DNA from: Promethearchaeota archaeon
GTDB lineage: Archaea > Asgardarchaeota > Thorarchaeia > Thorarchaeales > Thorarchaeaceae
Length of the DNA: 64,000 nt
Assembly: GCA_014728035.1 (NCBI GenBank)
Contig: WJMJ01000062.1
Location: forward strand, 1 to 64,000
Direction: 5' to 3'
The notes beneath the pieces are model-generated. The model saw only the letters and a program-made list of their open reading frames with translations, did no database searches and was not told where the DNA came from. The translations under genes and the position numbers were made by a program. Shown piece after piece: positions 46,167 to 53,689 of this stretch (position 1 is the first letter of the stretch; each line of letters begins with the position of its first letter).

Positions 46167-46244
46167 TGGCGGGACCGCCCGGATTCGAACCGGGGATACC
46201 CAACTCCGGAGGCTGGTGCCTTATCCATGCTAGACTACGGCCCC
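46167..46244 (-). tRNA. tRNA-Arg (anticodon CCG), CCA encoded
   Basis: 78-base cloverleaf with acceptor GGGGCCG/CGGTCCC, D-stem GTCT/AGGC, anticodon stem CCAGC/GTTGG with loop CTCCGGA (anticodon CCG, reads CGG), variable GTATC, T-stem CCCGG/CCGGG with loop TTCGAAT, discriminator G and encoded CCA. Acceptor, D-stem and anticodon stem are identical to the GCG tRNA at 45699-45776; differences are in the D-loop, anticodon and T-stem, so the pair arose by duplication. Confidence 0.96.
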
Positions 46245-46267
46245 AATCAGATTGGCTCCGAATCATC

Positions 46268-46274
46268 TTTAAAG
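46268..46274 (-). promoter_or_regulatory. TATA box of tRNA-Arg(CCG)
   Basis: CTTTAAAG on the minus strand, 24-30 bases upstream of the tRNA 5' end. Confidence 0.45.
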
Positions 46275-46314
46275 AATTCCTATTGAATCTCAATGAGTGG
46301 TAGGCTAACATATC

Positions 46315-46860
46315 CTAGTCCGAGATTAATTCTGGCTCTTCGATCCACCAAGCCCCACGCTTCCCCTTGAACACACCCTGTTTAAATTGGAGAACTTCAT
46401 GGCCGATTTCCTCCTCAAAACGAGAGTTCAGTCGGTTTAGTCTATCCAATATGGTTCTACGTTTGGTATCACTTCCAAGGAGGCGTTCTGCTAGCTCAGG
46501 AGTGGTAGCACCTTCATACTGTAGAAGATATGCAAGAATCCGTCGATCCAACTCATCTCTACATACCTTAGAATATGTCACATCATTAAGCCCTGCAAGA
46601 TAGACGCTACTAGAACGTTCCTGTTCAAGAAATGATACACGTTCTCTTAGACTTATTATATCTTCAAGCATTTGTGTAATAATAGGAGGGACATCATCAT
46701 CCAATTTCCAAAGTAGTCGCCATCTAACTGCTTCTTCGATGAAACGTTGTCTGCTATTATCTCCTGCGAGTAAATCTATCTTCTCAAGAATTTCCTTTGG
46801 CAGACGCAATCTGATACTTATTCTATCATCACTTTCTGTATCTGTCAAGGAATATCTCAT
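46315..46860 (-). CDS. RHH-winged-helix transcription regulator
   Basis: The protein is 181 residues from ATG 46860. Residues ~12-50 form a ribbon-helix-helix motif (ISIRLRLPKEILEKIDLLAG..SRQRFIEEAV). Residues ~55-88 are a helical coiled linker (PPIITQMLEDIISLRERVSFLEQER). Residues ~100-175 look like a winged helix (DELDRRILAYLLQYEGATTPELAERLLGSDTKRRTILDRLNRL). Two DNA-binding modules joined by a dimerising coil imply a transcription regulator with an unknown target. It is divergent from the small basic-acidic protein at 46973, so the 112-base gap may be its own operator. Confidence 0.85.
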   Translation of the reverse strand: MRYSLTDTESDDRISIRLRLPKEILEKIDLLAGDNSRQRFIEEAVRWRLLWKLDDDVPPIITQMLEDIISLRERVSFLEQERSSSVYLAGLNDVTYSKVCRDELDRRILAYLLQYEGATTPELAERLLGSDTKRRTILDRLNRLNSRFEEEIGHEVLQFKQGVFKGKRGAWWIEEPELISD

Positions 46861-46923
46861 CCTACTAAATCAAAGAAATCTGGTACATGAAAAGCATTGC
46901 TCTTCGTTCACGTTCCGACACAG

Positions 46924-46933
46924 TTATAAAAAG
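46924..46933 (+). promoter_or_regulatory. TATA box of the small basic-acidic protein gene
   Basis: TTATAAAAAG; transcription is expected to start near 46953, about 20 bases before the ATG. Confidence 0.5.
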
Positions 46934-46972
46934 AATCGAGTGCATTGTGCTGACAAGGCAACGGTGAAGGAA

Positions 46973-47260
46973 ATGGTAAACAAATTCAAAGCCATCAAAA
47001 GAGAAAGGGCTCGCTTGAGAAATGTACAGAACCCTCAACAAGTTGATTATAGACGGATGCGAAAAGCTCGTAAGATAAGAACTGCATATTGGAGACACAA
47101 AAAGAAGGCCGTTGCAGCTGAAGTATCAATCATTGAAGAGAAAACAGCACCAAAGAGCAAAAAACCAGCTAAAGAGCCAGAACTTGAAGAAATCGATGAA
47201 GAGCTAGAAGAGATCTATTCAATCGATGAAGATGAGTTAGAAGATTTCGATGATGAATAG
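46973..47260 (+). CDS. Small two-faced (basic then acidic) protein
   Basis: The protein is 95 residues from ATG 46973, with GGTGAAGG (46962-46969) directly upstream; longer upstream reading lacks support because the frame runs back through the divergent regulator. Residues 1-48 are very basic (KAIKRERARLRNVQNP, RRMRKARKIRTAYWRHKKK) and residues ~65-95 very acidic (EPELEEIDEELEEIYSIDEDELEDFDDE). This charge split suggests a nucleic-acid or ribosome-binding head with an autoinhibitory or partner-binding tail. No family is recognised. Confidence 0.75.
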   Translation: MVNKFKAIKRERARLRNVQNPQQVDYRRMRKARKIRTAYWRHKKKAVAAEVSIIEEKTAPKSKKPAKEPELEEIDEELEEIYSIDEDELEDFDDE

Positions 47261-47372
47261 ATTTGAGAGCCAAATTTCAAATCAACTAATAATACGACTA
47301 ACTCATAAGAGCAGAATGCAAGAGTAGTTTAGAAGTTTTTTTACTTCTCATTCAATCTTCAAGGTGTTTAGT

Positions 47373-48188
47373 ATGACCAATCTAAGAAATGTAGTGAAAT
47401 ATTTGGAATCTGTCGCTCCACAAAGTCTTACGATAGGTGATCATGATAGCCGAATTGAGATTGGACCCCAAGCTGAACAAGAGCAGATCAATACAACGAT
47501 TAAGCGTATTCTTATTGCAACCTACCCATCTGGAAGAGTCGTGACAAGAAGCACACAAGACAAAGCAAACCTATTGATTACCCATTTCCCAATTTTCCAG
47601 TTTCCAGTATCTCAAATTTCCGGTTTGGACTTGGTCAGAATTCGGTTACTTGCAAAAAATTACATTTCATCATATGTACTAGGCAGTGCAATCATTGGTG
47701 CTAGAAACGGGTTATCAGATGCACTTGTAGAAACATTGGGTTTGCAGCAAGTGCAGGAATTCTATACAATTGGAAAATATTCCGAAACTGTGTCATTTGG
47801 TCGTATATGTAAGATGAATGGAGAGATGAATCATTCACGATTTGCTGATTACATCGCAATGAAACTAGGACAAGATTCAGTTACGTTCACTGGTGATTTA
47901 GACCAACAGGTTAGTTCAATTTTAGTTTGTCCAGGACATCACATGGACATCCCAAATATTATAGCAGCAAATCACATGAATATCAACACGATTGTCACTG
48001 GAAGAATTGCTCCCGAGTGCAGACTTATCGCATCTGAACAGGGACTAAATGTAATCGAAGTAAGAGAGTTTGTTATGGAAGAGATTGGGATGAAACGCCT
48101 TCGTCACCGAATGAGTTTGGAGTTTCCAGAACTGAAAATCGAATTCACTGAATCTGAACCAATATCCAAAACATTAAGGTCTCGTTAG
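47373..48188 (+). CDS. Nif3/DUF34-like protein
   Basis: The protein is 271 residues from ATG 47373, with AAGGTG 6 bases upstream; the GTG at 47364 lies in that motif. The domain pattern fits Nif3: VVKYLESVAPQSLTIGDHDSR at the N-terminus, LLITHFPIF near 68-76 in place of the usual LLIxHHPL, GARNGLSDALVETLGL, and a C-terminal ECRLIASEQGLNVIEVREFVMEEIG. Family members bind two metals; one His of the HHP motif is Phe here, so the metal site may be altered. The function of Nif3 proteins is poorly settled (metal-dependent hydrolase or chaperone roles are proposed). It is convergent, 4 bases from the next gene. Confidence 0.8.
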   Translation: MTNLRNVVKYLESVAPQSLTIGDHDSRIEIGPQAEQEQINTTIKRILIATYPSGRVVTRSTQDKANLLITHFPIFQFPVSQISGLDLVRIRLLAKNYISSYVLGSAIIGARNGLSDALVETLGLQQVQEFYTIGKYSETVSFGRICKMNGEMNHSRFADYIAMKLGQDSVTFTGDLDQQVSSILVCPGHHMDIPNIIAANHMNINTIVTGRIAPECRLIASEQGLNVIEVREFVMEEIGMKRLRHRMSLEFPELKIEFTESEPISKTLRSR

Positions 48189-48192
48189 TCAA

Positions 48193-49074
48193 TCAGGGCC
48201 GACGGATTAGAATCACGTTCTTGTTCTTCTCAACACCAATATGTTCAGCAACGGGAATACACTTTGTGCGAAGTATATGTACAGTTGGACATGTTGGCTC
48301 GAATTCCGTCATTGATTCATAATTCCCCATTCCTTTTGCAACAATTACTTCTGCAGTATTCAATAACTCCTTGAATTCATCAGATGCACGGTCTAAGTTG
48401 ACTCCAATAGCAGCAGCACCAGTTTCTTTCACCTCATCAGCACAATCACCTAATGCAACCTGCTCAGCATCAATGACAGTAGCATCATTCAAAATAGGTC
48501 CAGACTTTACTACTGCAATAACACGAGGACCAAGTTTTTTGATTTCGTGGATAAGAATCATATCCAGAACAACCTCACCTGCATTATCCATGAGGTAAAC
48601 AACTTCATTCGCTTTTTGTACTAAAGTTCTAAATTCGGGAATCATATCTACAGCAAGGTCAGACTCAACATGGTCGATTATACCACGAAGTTCCTCAAGG
48701 TCAAAATCTCTTCCAGACACATCAAACTCGATTGCGTTTGCTGCTGCAGCTATCAAAGTGGCCTTTCTGAATCTTACACGGTCTTCACCAGCCTCTTCAA
48801 CAATTTGCTTCAATTCATGAAGAATATCTAAAGCCATTTTATTAGATTGGATTTTCAATTCTTCGTATGGATCCTTCCCGGTCATTTGTTGAACAAGCAA
48901 ATCACGGTCAGTCCCTATATGAGAGGGTACTGAATTTTCAGTCAGATTTCTTGCCAAAAAATCCAACATCTTTGCTGCTACCTGCATCTGCAAATCAGGG
49001 TCATCTGTTGCAAGTTTTGTCTGATTAATCGCTCGTTCAAGAAGACAATGCACACAGTGAAGTCTGACTTTCAT
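48193..49074 (-). CDS. DUF89/ARMT1-like metal-dependent phosphatase family protein
   Basis: The protein is 293 residues from ATG 49074. The N-terminus has CVHCLLERA, a Cys pair typical of archaeal DUF89 proteins. The catalytic core shows VVYLMDNAGEVVLDMILI (~157-175), VKSGPILNDATVIDA and VIVAKGMGNYES, which match the Asp/Asn metal-binding motifs of the family. Related proteins are damage-control phosphatases acting on sugar phosphates; the substrate here is unknown. The tpiA gene downstream on the minus chain of the map ends in its own terminator just upstream of this gene's start, so this gene needs its own promoter or read-through. Confidence 0.88.
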   Translation of the reverse strand: MKVRLHCVHCLLERAINQTKLATDDPDLQMQVAAKMLDFLARNLTENSVPSHIGTDRDLLVQQMTGKDPYEELKIQSNKMALDILHELKQIVEEAGEDRVRFRKATLIAAAANAIEFDVSGRDFDLEELRGIIDHVESDLAVDMIPEFRTLVQKANEVVYLMDNAGEVVLDMILIHEIKKLGPRVIAVVKSGPILNDATVIDAEQVALGDCADEVKETGAAAIGVNLDRASDEFKELLNTAEVIVAKGMGNYESMTEFEPTCPTVHILRTKCIPVAEHIGVEKNKNVILIRRP

Positions 49075-49110
49075 GATATTTCAACAGGTTCTAGACAAAA
49101 CAAGCTATTG

Positions 49111-49151
49111 AAAAATGGAACGGAAGGTACTAGGAGCCGAAGCTCCCAGTA
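49111..49151 (-). terminator. Terminator of tpiA
   Basis: On the minus strand, a stem TACTgGGAGC / GCTCCtAGTA closed by a TTCG tetraloop (49128-49151), followed by a T run (49111-49115). Confidence 0.7.
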
Positions 49152-49152
49152 A

Positions 49153-49885
<733 letters not shown>

Positions 49886-49922
49886 CGAACAGTGCTGGTT
49901 AATAAGTTACTATGATACCAAA

Positions 49923-50531
49923 CTATCTAACAGTACCCACAAGGAGCTTCAGAATAGGAACTCGTGCGTAGCCATTTCGATTAAGTTGGCCGATGGGCTT
50001 CCTTAACTCAATTTTAACAAATTTTCCAGGTTCTGAATTCTTGTAGTACTGCATGTAAATATCCGAGAACTCGGAAAATGTTGCAGCACTCAAAAGTTCT
50101 TTCACAACATCATTTGAAATTCTGATAAAGACATCCTCATCCGAAATAGCACCAGAGCCAAATTTCACTTCATCATTGGCAGGTTTGCTAACATTGAAAC
50201 GTTCACCCATTGCCATGAATTCGATTCGAAACTCATCTGGACCTTCAAGACAATCACATATCGTGGAATCAGCAAACATGTATTTCAAACGATCAGTAAT
50301 AGAATCATGATAGGGAATTGTTCCTCCCCTTTCTGCTATAGGTGTTGAATCAACTTCTGCAGCAGCAGATTCTTCTTCAGATGGAACCGCTTCAGATTTT
50401 TCAGTTTCCTCTATGGCGTCTTCTTGTTCCTTAGCCTCAGATTCCACCTCTTCTACTTCTTCGGCAGCTTCTTCTTTCTTTTCCTTCTCATCTTCGTCTT
50501 CTTTGCCTCGTCCCAGCAATCTTCTTAGCAT
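49923..50531 (-). CDS. Acidic-linker protein with possible SCP2-like domain
   Basis: The protein is 202 residues from ATG 50531 (GGAG 10 bases upstream); a TTG at 50567 is unlikely. A short basic N-terminus (MLRRLLGRG) leads into a long Glu/Lys-rich low-complexity segment (~8-60), then a globular domain (~75-202: DRLKYMFADSTICDCLEGPDEFRIEFMAMGERFNV, EDVFIRISNDVVKELLSA). That pattern resembles sterol-carrier-protein-2-type lipid-binding folds, but I recognise it only loosely. The basic N-terminus plus charged linker could tether the domain to a membrane or ribosome. It lies upstream of tpiA on the same strand, 86 bases apart. Confidence 0.7.
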   Translation of the reverse strand: MLRRLLGRGKEDEDEKEKKEEAAEEVEEVESEAKEQEDAIEETEKSEAVPSEEESAAAEVDSTPIAERGGTIPYHDSITDRLKYMFADSTICDCLEGPDEFRIEFMAMGERFNVSKPANDEVKFGSGAISDEDVFIRISNDVVKELLSAATFSEFSDIYMQYYKNSEPGKFVKIELRKPIGQLNRNGYARVPILKLLVGTVR

Positions 50532-50657
50532 TTTAAGCGGTCTCCGTATATTGAATTCATAAAACAAAAGTCGGTTTCCAACTTGTCCTATGAATTCATA
50601 TTTTCTATGTATTGTATAAGTATGTCTTCCTTGAAAAACATAATTAGAGTGTACACA

Positions 50658-50915
50658 TTAACTGGTAGGAGATACCTGAGAAGACTGAGAGCCATTCTCA
50701 ATAGCCGCTTGTTCTAGCTGTGCAACCAGAGGAAGACCACCGGATTTCGTCTTTGTCCCCCACAACTCGTCAACCAGAAGGTCGCGTATTGCAATCCTAA
50801 TTACCTCTGAACGATTGGGGTACATTCCTGCATTAATTAGTTTGTCCACACCTTCAACATAAGATTCAGGCATGCATATTGTGACTACTTTCAAAGTGTC
50901 TAGCACCACGGGCAT
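50658..50915 (-). CDS. Ribbon-helix-helix (CopG-like) regulator
   Basis: The protein is 85 residues from ATG 50915; a GTG at 50930 would add 5 residues. The RHH motif is clear: KVVTICMPESYVEGVDKLINAG, then YPNRSEVIRIAIRDLLVDELW. The NRSEVIR(I/V)A(I/V)RDLL signature is shared with short archaeal RHH regulators such as the CdrS type, though that assignment is only by resemblance. The tail is polar and disordered. A TATA-like element (TATTTAATTA at 50931-50940) is so close that the transcript may be nearly leaderless. It is divergent from the parvulin gene. Confidence 0.85.
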   Translation of the reverse strand: MPVVLDTLKVVTICMPESYVEGVDKLINAGMYPNRSEVIRIAIRDLLVDELWGTKTKSGGLPLVAQLEQAAIENGSQSSQVSPTS

Positions 50916-51042
50916 TGTAGAATCTATCACTAATTAAATAGAGTCACATGCCAGTATACATCCACGTAACACTAGGTCGTTATTCGGGAGAATTTAAGAG
51001 AGCTTGGTCCTATGAATTCCTAAACAAAGGAGTAGCAAGTAA

Positions 51043-51339
51043 ATGGGAAAGAAAACAAGCAACAAAGGAAAAGTCCGAGCTAGTCATATCCTAGTAGAGA
51101 AACACAGCCAAGCATTGGATCTCATTCGTCGCATTCAGGAAGGAGAAGATTTCGGAGCACTAGCACGTGAACATAGTAGTTGTAGTTCAGCCAAGAAGGG
51201 CGGAGACCTCGGGTTTTTCACTAGAGGGCAAATGGTCAAAGAGTTTGAAAGGGCAGCTTATGGACTTAGTGTTGGAGCAATAACAACAGACCCAGTGAAG
51301 ACTCAATTCGGATATCATGTCATTAAAAGAACAGGCTAG
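51043..51339 (+). CDS. Parvulin-type peptidyl-prolyl isomerase
   Basis: The protein is 98 residues from ATG 51043, with AAAGGAG 10 bases upstream. A single minimal parvulin domain: RASHILVEKHSQALDL, EDFGALAREHSSCSSAKKGGDLGFFTRGQMVKEFE, and C-terminal QFGYHVIKRTG with the conserved H. It catalyses cis-trans isomerisation of prolyl bonds during folding. No signal peptide, so it is cytosolic; the basic start (MGKKTSNKGK) resembles human Par14-type nucleic-acid-contacting tails. Confidence 0.94.
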   Translation: MGKKTSNKGKVRASHILVEKHSQALDLIRRIQEGEDFGALAREHSSCSSAKKGGDLGFFTRGQMVKEFERAAYGLSVGAITTDPVKTQFGYHVIKRTG

Positions 51340-51395
51340 AACAACTAATAGATGGATGAACCACTCTTTTCCGAGTTATAATAGATAAAAGAAAA

Positions 51396-51424
51396 TTGCT
51401 TGCGAGCAGTAAAGCTCGCAGCAA
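51396..51424. terminator. Bidirectional terminator between parvulin and FBP aldolase/phosphatase genes
   Basis: Stem TTGCTtGCGAGC / GCTCGCAGCAA with loop AGTAAA. On the minus strand it is followed by a T-rich run (about 51384-51397). Confidence 0.65.
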
Positions 51425-51446
51425 ATCAATTTGTTTCGCAATTGAA

Positions 51447-52595
51447 TTATTCTGCAGAGTCTGAATCGTCTCTAGCTTCGCCTTTAACCACAATCTCTTC
51501 TTCAGAGAAGCGAGGTTCGCACTTTTTGAGGACACCAGGAAGTGTTGTGTACTCCATTGCTTCTTGCTCAAGACGATGTGGTTGGAATGGTCCAGTTCGG
51601 CGGAGATAGTCAGCAATCTCCATTGCTCTCTGACGAGTGATGTCAAATGCAACATCCTTGAAGAGGTCAATTGGACCAACTAGTTGACCATTGCATATCT
51701 GGAACCCTAGACCTATGACTCGAGGAGGCCCATCGAATCGAGTACAGACCGAATTCTCTAAGTCAACTGGCATGAGGGGGCCGGTATGTGAACCTCTCAT
51801 CCAACCAGATACAAGATGTGGTAGCGTGAAAGCTTCAAGAACTTCACCCATGGCGGGGAGTCCTGAATGAGCTCGAACAATTGCCACGGGGTCATCTTTT
51901 CCAACATATTTGCCAGCAATATTGTGCAGTTTGTCAGTGCTTACTGCAGCTGCGATAAGGCCATCCTTCCGGTATATCTTCTTGATTGTGTATTGACCTG
52001 TACTACCGAGTAATGCGAGTAAATCGTACATGTCTTCCGGACATTTCATTTCCACGTAACATGGAATTTCTTTCTTGATGTCCTGTACAATGAAACTGAA
52101 TCCTTGGTGAAGATTTGGGTCAATTACAAGTCCCGCTGTGTTGAAAGGGTCGGCGAACATTTTGAATAGCGGGAAGTTGAAAGCGCCGGGTTCGGTCTTG
52201 TCAGCCATGAAAATACCAAATGGCTCAGATTTTCTTTCGGTGATAGTCATTTCAGCAGATCCCGGACCCATCCCCTTTATGTTACCACTGAAGGTATCAG
52301 AGAGAATGTCTTGGCCTGCTGCGTATATCTTCATCTCACGGGCTTTCTCGGTACCTTTCATGAAGGTATCCCAAGCAAGACGGTGAACATCTTCATTTTC
52401 TTCACCTTTATCGTGGGTCATGATAAGCTCGAGGTCGTCACCGGCATGGGCAACATAGAAGTCATTGATGATTTTCTTCTCAACTCCTTCTTTCAAGGAT
52501 TTCCTAGCAAGTTCGAGAATAAAATCTGGAACAACAACATGGCCAGCAAGTGAACCGATATCAGCCTTGATCACGGTGATGGTAGTTTCAACCAT
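51447..52595 (-). CDS. fbp: Bifunctional fructose-1,6-bisphosphate aldolase/phosphatase
   Basis: The protein is 382 residues from ATG 52595, with AGGAGT 8 bases upstream. It makes fructose 6-phosphate from triose phosphates in one enzyme, making gluconeogenesis unidirectional; this type V FBPase is typical of archaea and deep bacteria. Seen: metal-binding D12 and H19 (KADIGSLAGH), AHAGDDLELIM, DKTEPGAFNFPL, Schiff-base Lys in Y230-VGK233-D234-DP, MRGSHTGPLMPV and TRFDGPPRVIGLGFQ. Full length for the family, with a short acidic C-terminal tail. With tpiA nearby it marks a gluconeogenic neighbourhood. Confidence 0.96.
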   Translation of the reverse strand: MVETTITVIKADIGSLAGHVVVPDFILELARKSLKEGVEKKIINDFYVAHAGDDLELIMTHDKGEENEDVHRLAWDTFMKGTEKAREMKIYAAGQDILSDTFSGNIKGMGPGSAEMTITERKSEPFGIFMADKTEPGAFNFPLFKMFADPFNTAGLVIDPNLHQGFSFIVQDIKKEIPCYVEMKCPEDMYDLLALLGSTGQYTIKKIYRKDGLIAAAVSTDKLHNIAGKYVGKDDPVAIVRAHSGLPAMGEVLEAFTLPHLVSGWMRGSHTGPLMPVDLENSVCTRFDGPPRVIGLGFQICNGQLVGPIDLFKDVAFDITRQRAMEIADYLRRTGPFQPHRLEQEAMEYTTLPGVLKKCEPRFSEEEIVVKGEARDDSDSAE

Positions 52596-52740
52596 TCATA
52601 TTAACTCCTAATGCAACATCTAATTGAGCGAATCCGCTCTGAGAGGGATGAACAAGCCGAAGATGACGGTGTAATAGACGTTTCGGAAGCATCGCCCTCT
52701 GCGTGATGATAACTATTCTACATACATATAACTGTAGCTG

Positions 52741-52795
52741 CTTGTCAAAATAGTGAATGTACATAAGAGGGTAGAAATGTACCATATTTGACAAG
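52741..52795. promoter_or_regulatory. Nested inverted repeats upstream of the nucleoside phosphorylase gene
   Basis: Outer arms CTTGTCAAAATA (52741-52752) and TATTTGACAAG (52785-52795); inner arms GTACAT (52759-52764) and ATGTAC (52777-52782); loop of 12 bases. It sits in the divergent gap between the FBP aldolase/phosphatase and phosphorylase genes. It can be read as a double operator or as a leader hairpin. Confidence 0.5.
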
Positions 52796-52800
52796 ATATG

Positions 52801-52815
52801 CTTTCAGGCTGAAAG
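52801..52815. promoter_or_regulatory. Palindrome just before the phosphorylase ribosome-binding site
   Basis: CTTTCAG-g-CTGAAAG, perfect 7-base arms, 6 bases before the GGGAGTGA ribosome-binding site. Confidence 0.4.
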
Positions 52816-52833
52816 TAACAAGGGAGTGAAAAA

Positions 52834-53664
52834 ATGTCAGAAGATACAGTTTCAGCTAAGAGACCTGAAACACCAGATAGAAAACAATACCATATTGAAG
52901 TCGAAAGAGGAAAAGTTGCACCCACCGTTTTGTTGCCAGGGGATCCAAAACGGGTTAAGAAAATCAGCTCGGAATGGGATGCTTTTGAGGAGGTAGGCAA
53001 TCACAGACAGTATGTAACTCATACTGGCACTTACATGAAGACGCCAATATCCGCATGCTCAACAGGAATTGGTGGGCCGGGAGCTGCTATTGCAGTAGAA
53101 GAGCTTGCTAATGTAGGAGTACAGAATTTCATCAGGGTGGGATCATGTGCTACGTTGAAAAAAGATATTGAAATTGGAAACCTTATAATCTCAACAGGTG
53201 CGGTGCGATTAGAGGGAACGAGTAAACAATATATTAGAAATGAATATCCAGCCATTGCGTCATACGAGGTCATACTTGCATTGGTCGAGGCTGCGGAAAA
53301 TATTGGAGTCACATATCATTTGGGGCTCTCAGCATCGACGGATTCGTTCTATCTCGGACAATCTAGACCGGGTTTTGGGGGATATGAGCAACAATGGAGT
53401 AAAGAATTGATAGAGGAACTCACCAGAGCAAATGTATACAACTTTGAGATGGAAGCTGCAACTATCTTTACTTTGGCTAACCTTTACGGATTCCGCGCGG
53501 GGGCTGTATGTGCCGTATATGCAAATCGTCCAAGAGATGAATTTGCTGTAAAAGGAGAAAATGATGTAATAAGATGTGGAAATGAAGCCGCGAAGATTCT
53601 TGCAGAAATCGATGAGCAAAAAGAAAGTAGAAAGAAAAGATATTGGTCAAGACTTACTAGTTGA
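52834..53664 (+). CDS. udp: Uridine phosphorylase-like nucleoside phosphorylase
   Basis: The protein is 276 residues from ATG 52834, with GGGAGTGA 5 bases upstream. PNP/UDP family: VLLPGDPKRVKKIS at the N-terminus (phosphate-binding GDP), STGIGGPGAAIAVEEL, RVGSCATLKKDIEIGNLI, and the nucleoside-site YNFEMEAATIFTLANLYG (FEMEAAT, catalytic Glu/Met). It splits pyrimidine (or purine) nucleosides with phosphate to base and ribose 1-phosphate for salvage. The FEMEAAT form is usual in uridine phosphorylases, but substrate choice needs testing. It converges on ABCE1 with a 25-base gap. Confidence 0.92.
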   Translation: MSEDTVSAKRPETPDRKQYHIEVERGKVAPTVLLPGDPKRVKKISSEWDAFEEVGNHRQYVTHTGTYMKTPISACSTGIGGPGAAIAVEELANVGVQNFIRVGSCATLKKDIEIGNLIISTGAVRLEGTSKQYIRNEYPAIASYEVILALVEAAENIGVTYHLGLSASTDSFYLGQSRPGFGGYEQQWSKELIEELTRANVYNFEMEAATIFTLANLYGFRAGAVCAVYANRPRDEFAVKGENDVIRCGNEAAKILAEIDEQKESRKKRYWSRLTS

Positions 53665-53689
53665 CTTGACTCAATATCTATCTTTGATG

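Noticed and set aside
46739..46972. Upstream extension of the basic-acidic protein gene
   Set aside because: It would run antisense through the RHH-winged-helix regulator gene; the GGTGAAGG and TATA box support the ATG at 46973.
47300..47345. GAAGT-T7-ACTTC as a terminator of the basic-acidic gene
   Set aside because: The stem is only 5 bases with the T run in the loop, so it is not convincing.
52703..52770. TGATGA at 52704-52710 as a C box of an sRNA
   Set aside because: No D box CTGA at a fitting distance and no terminal stem.
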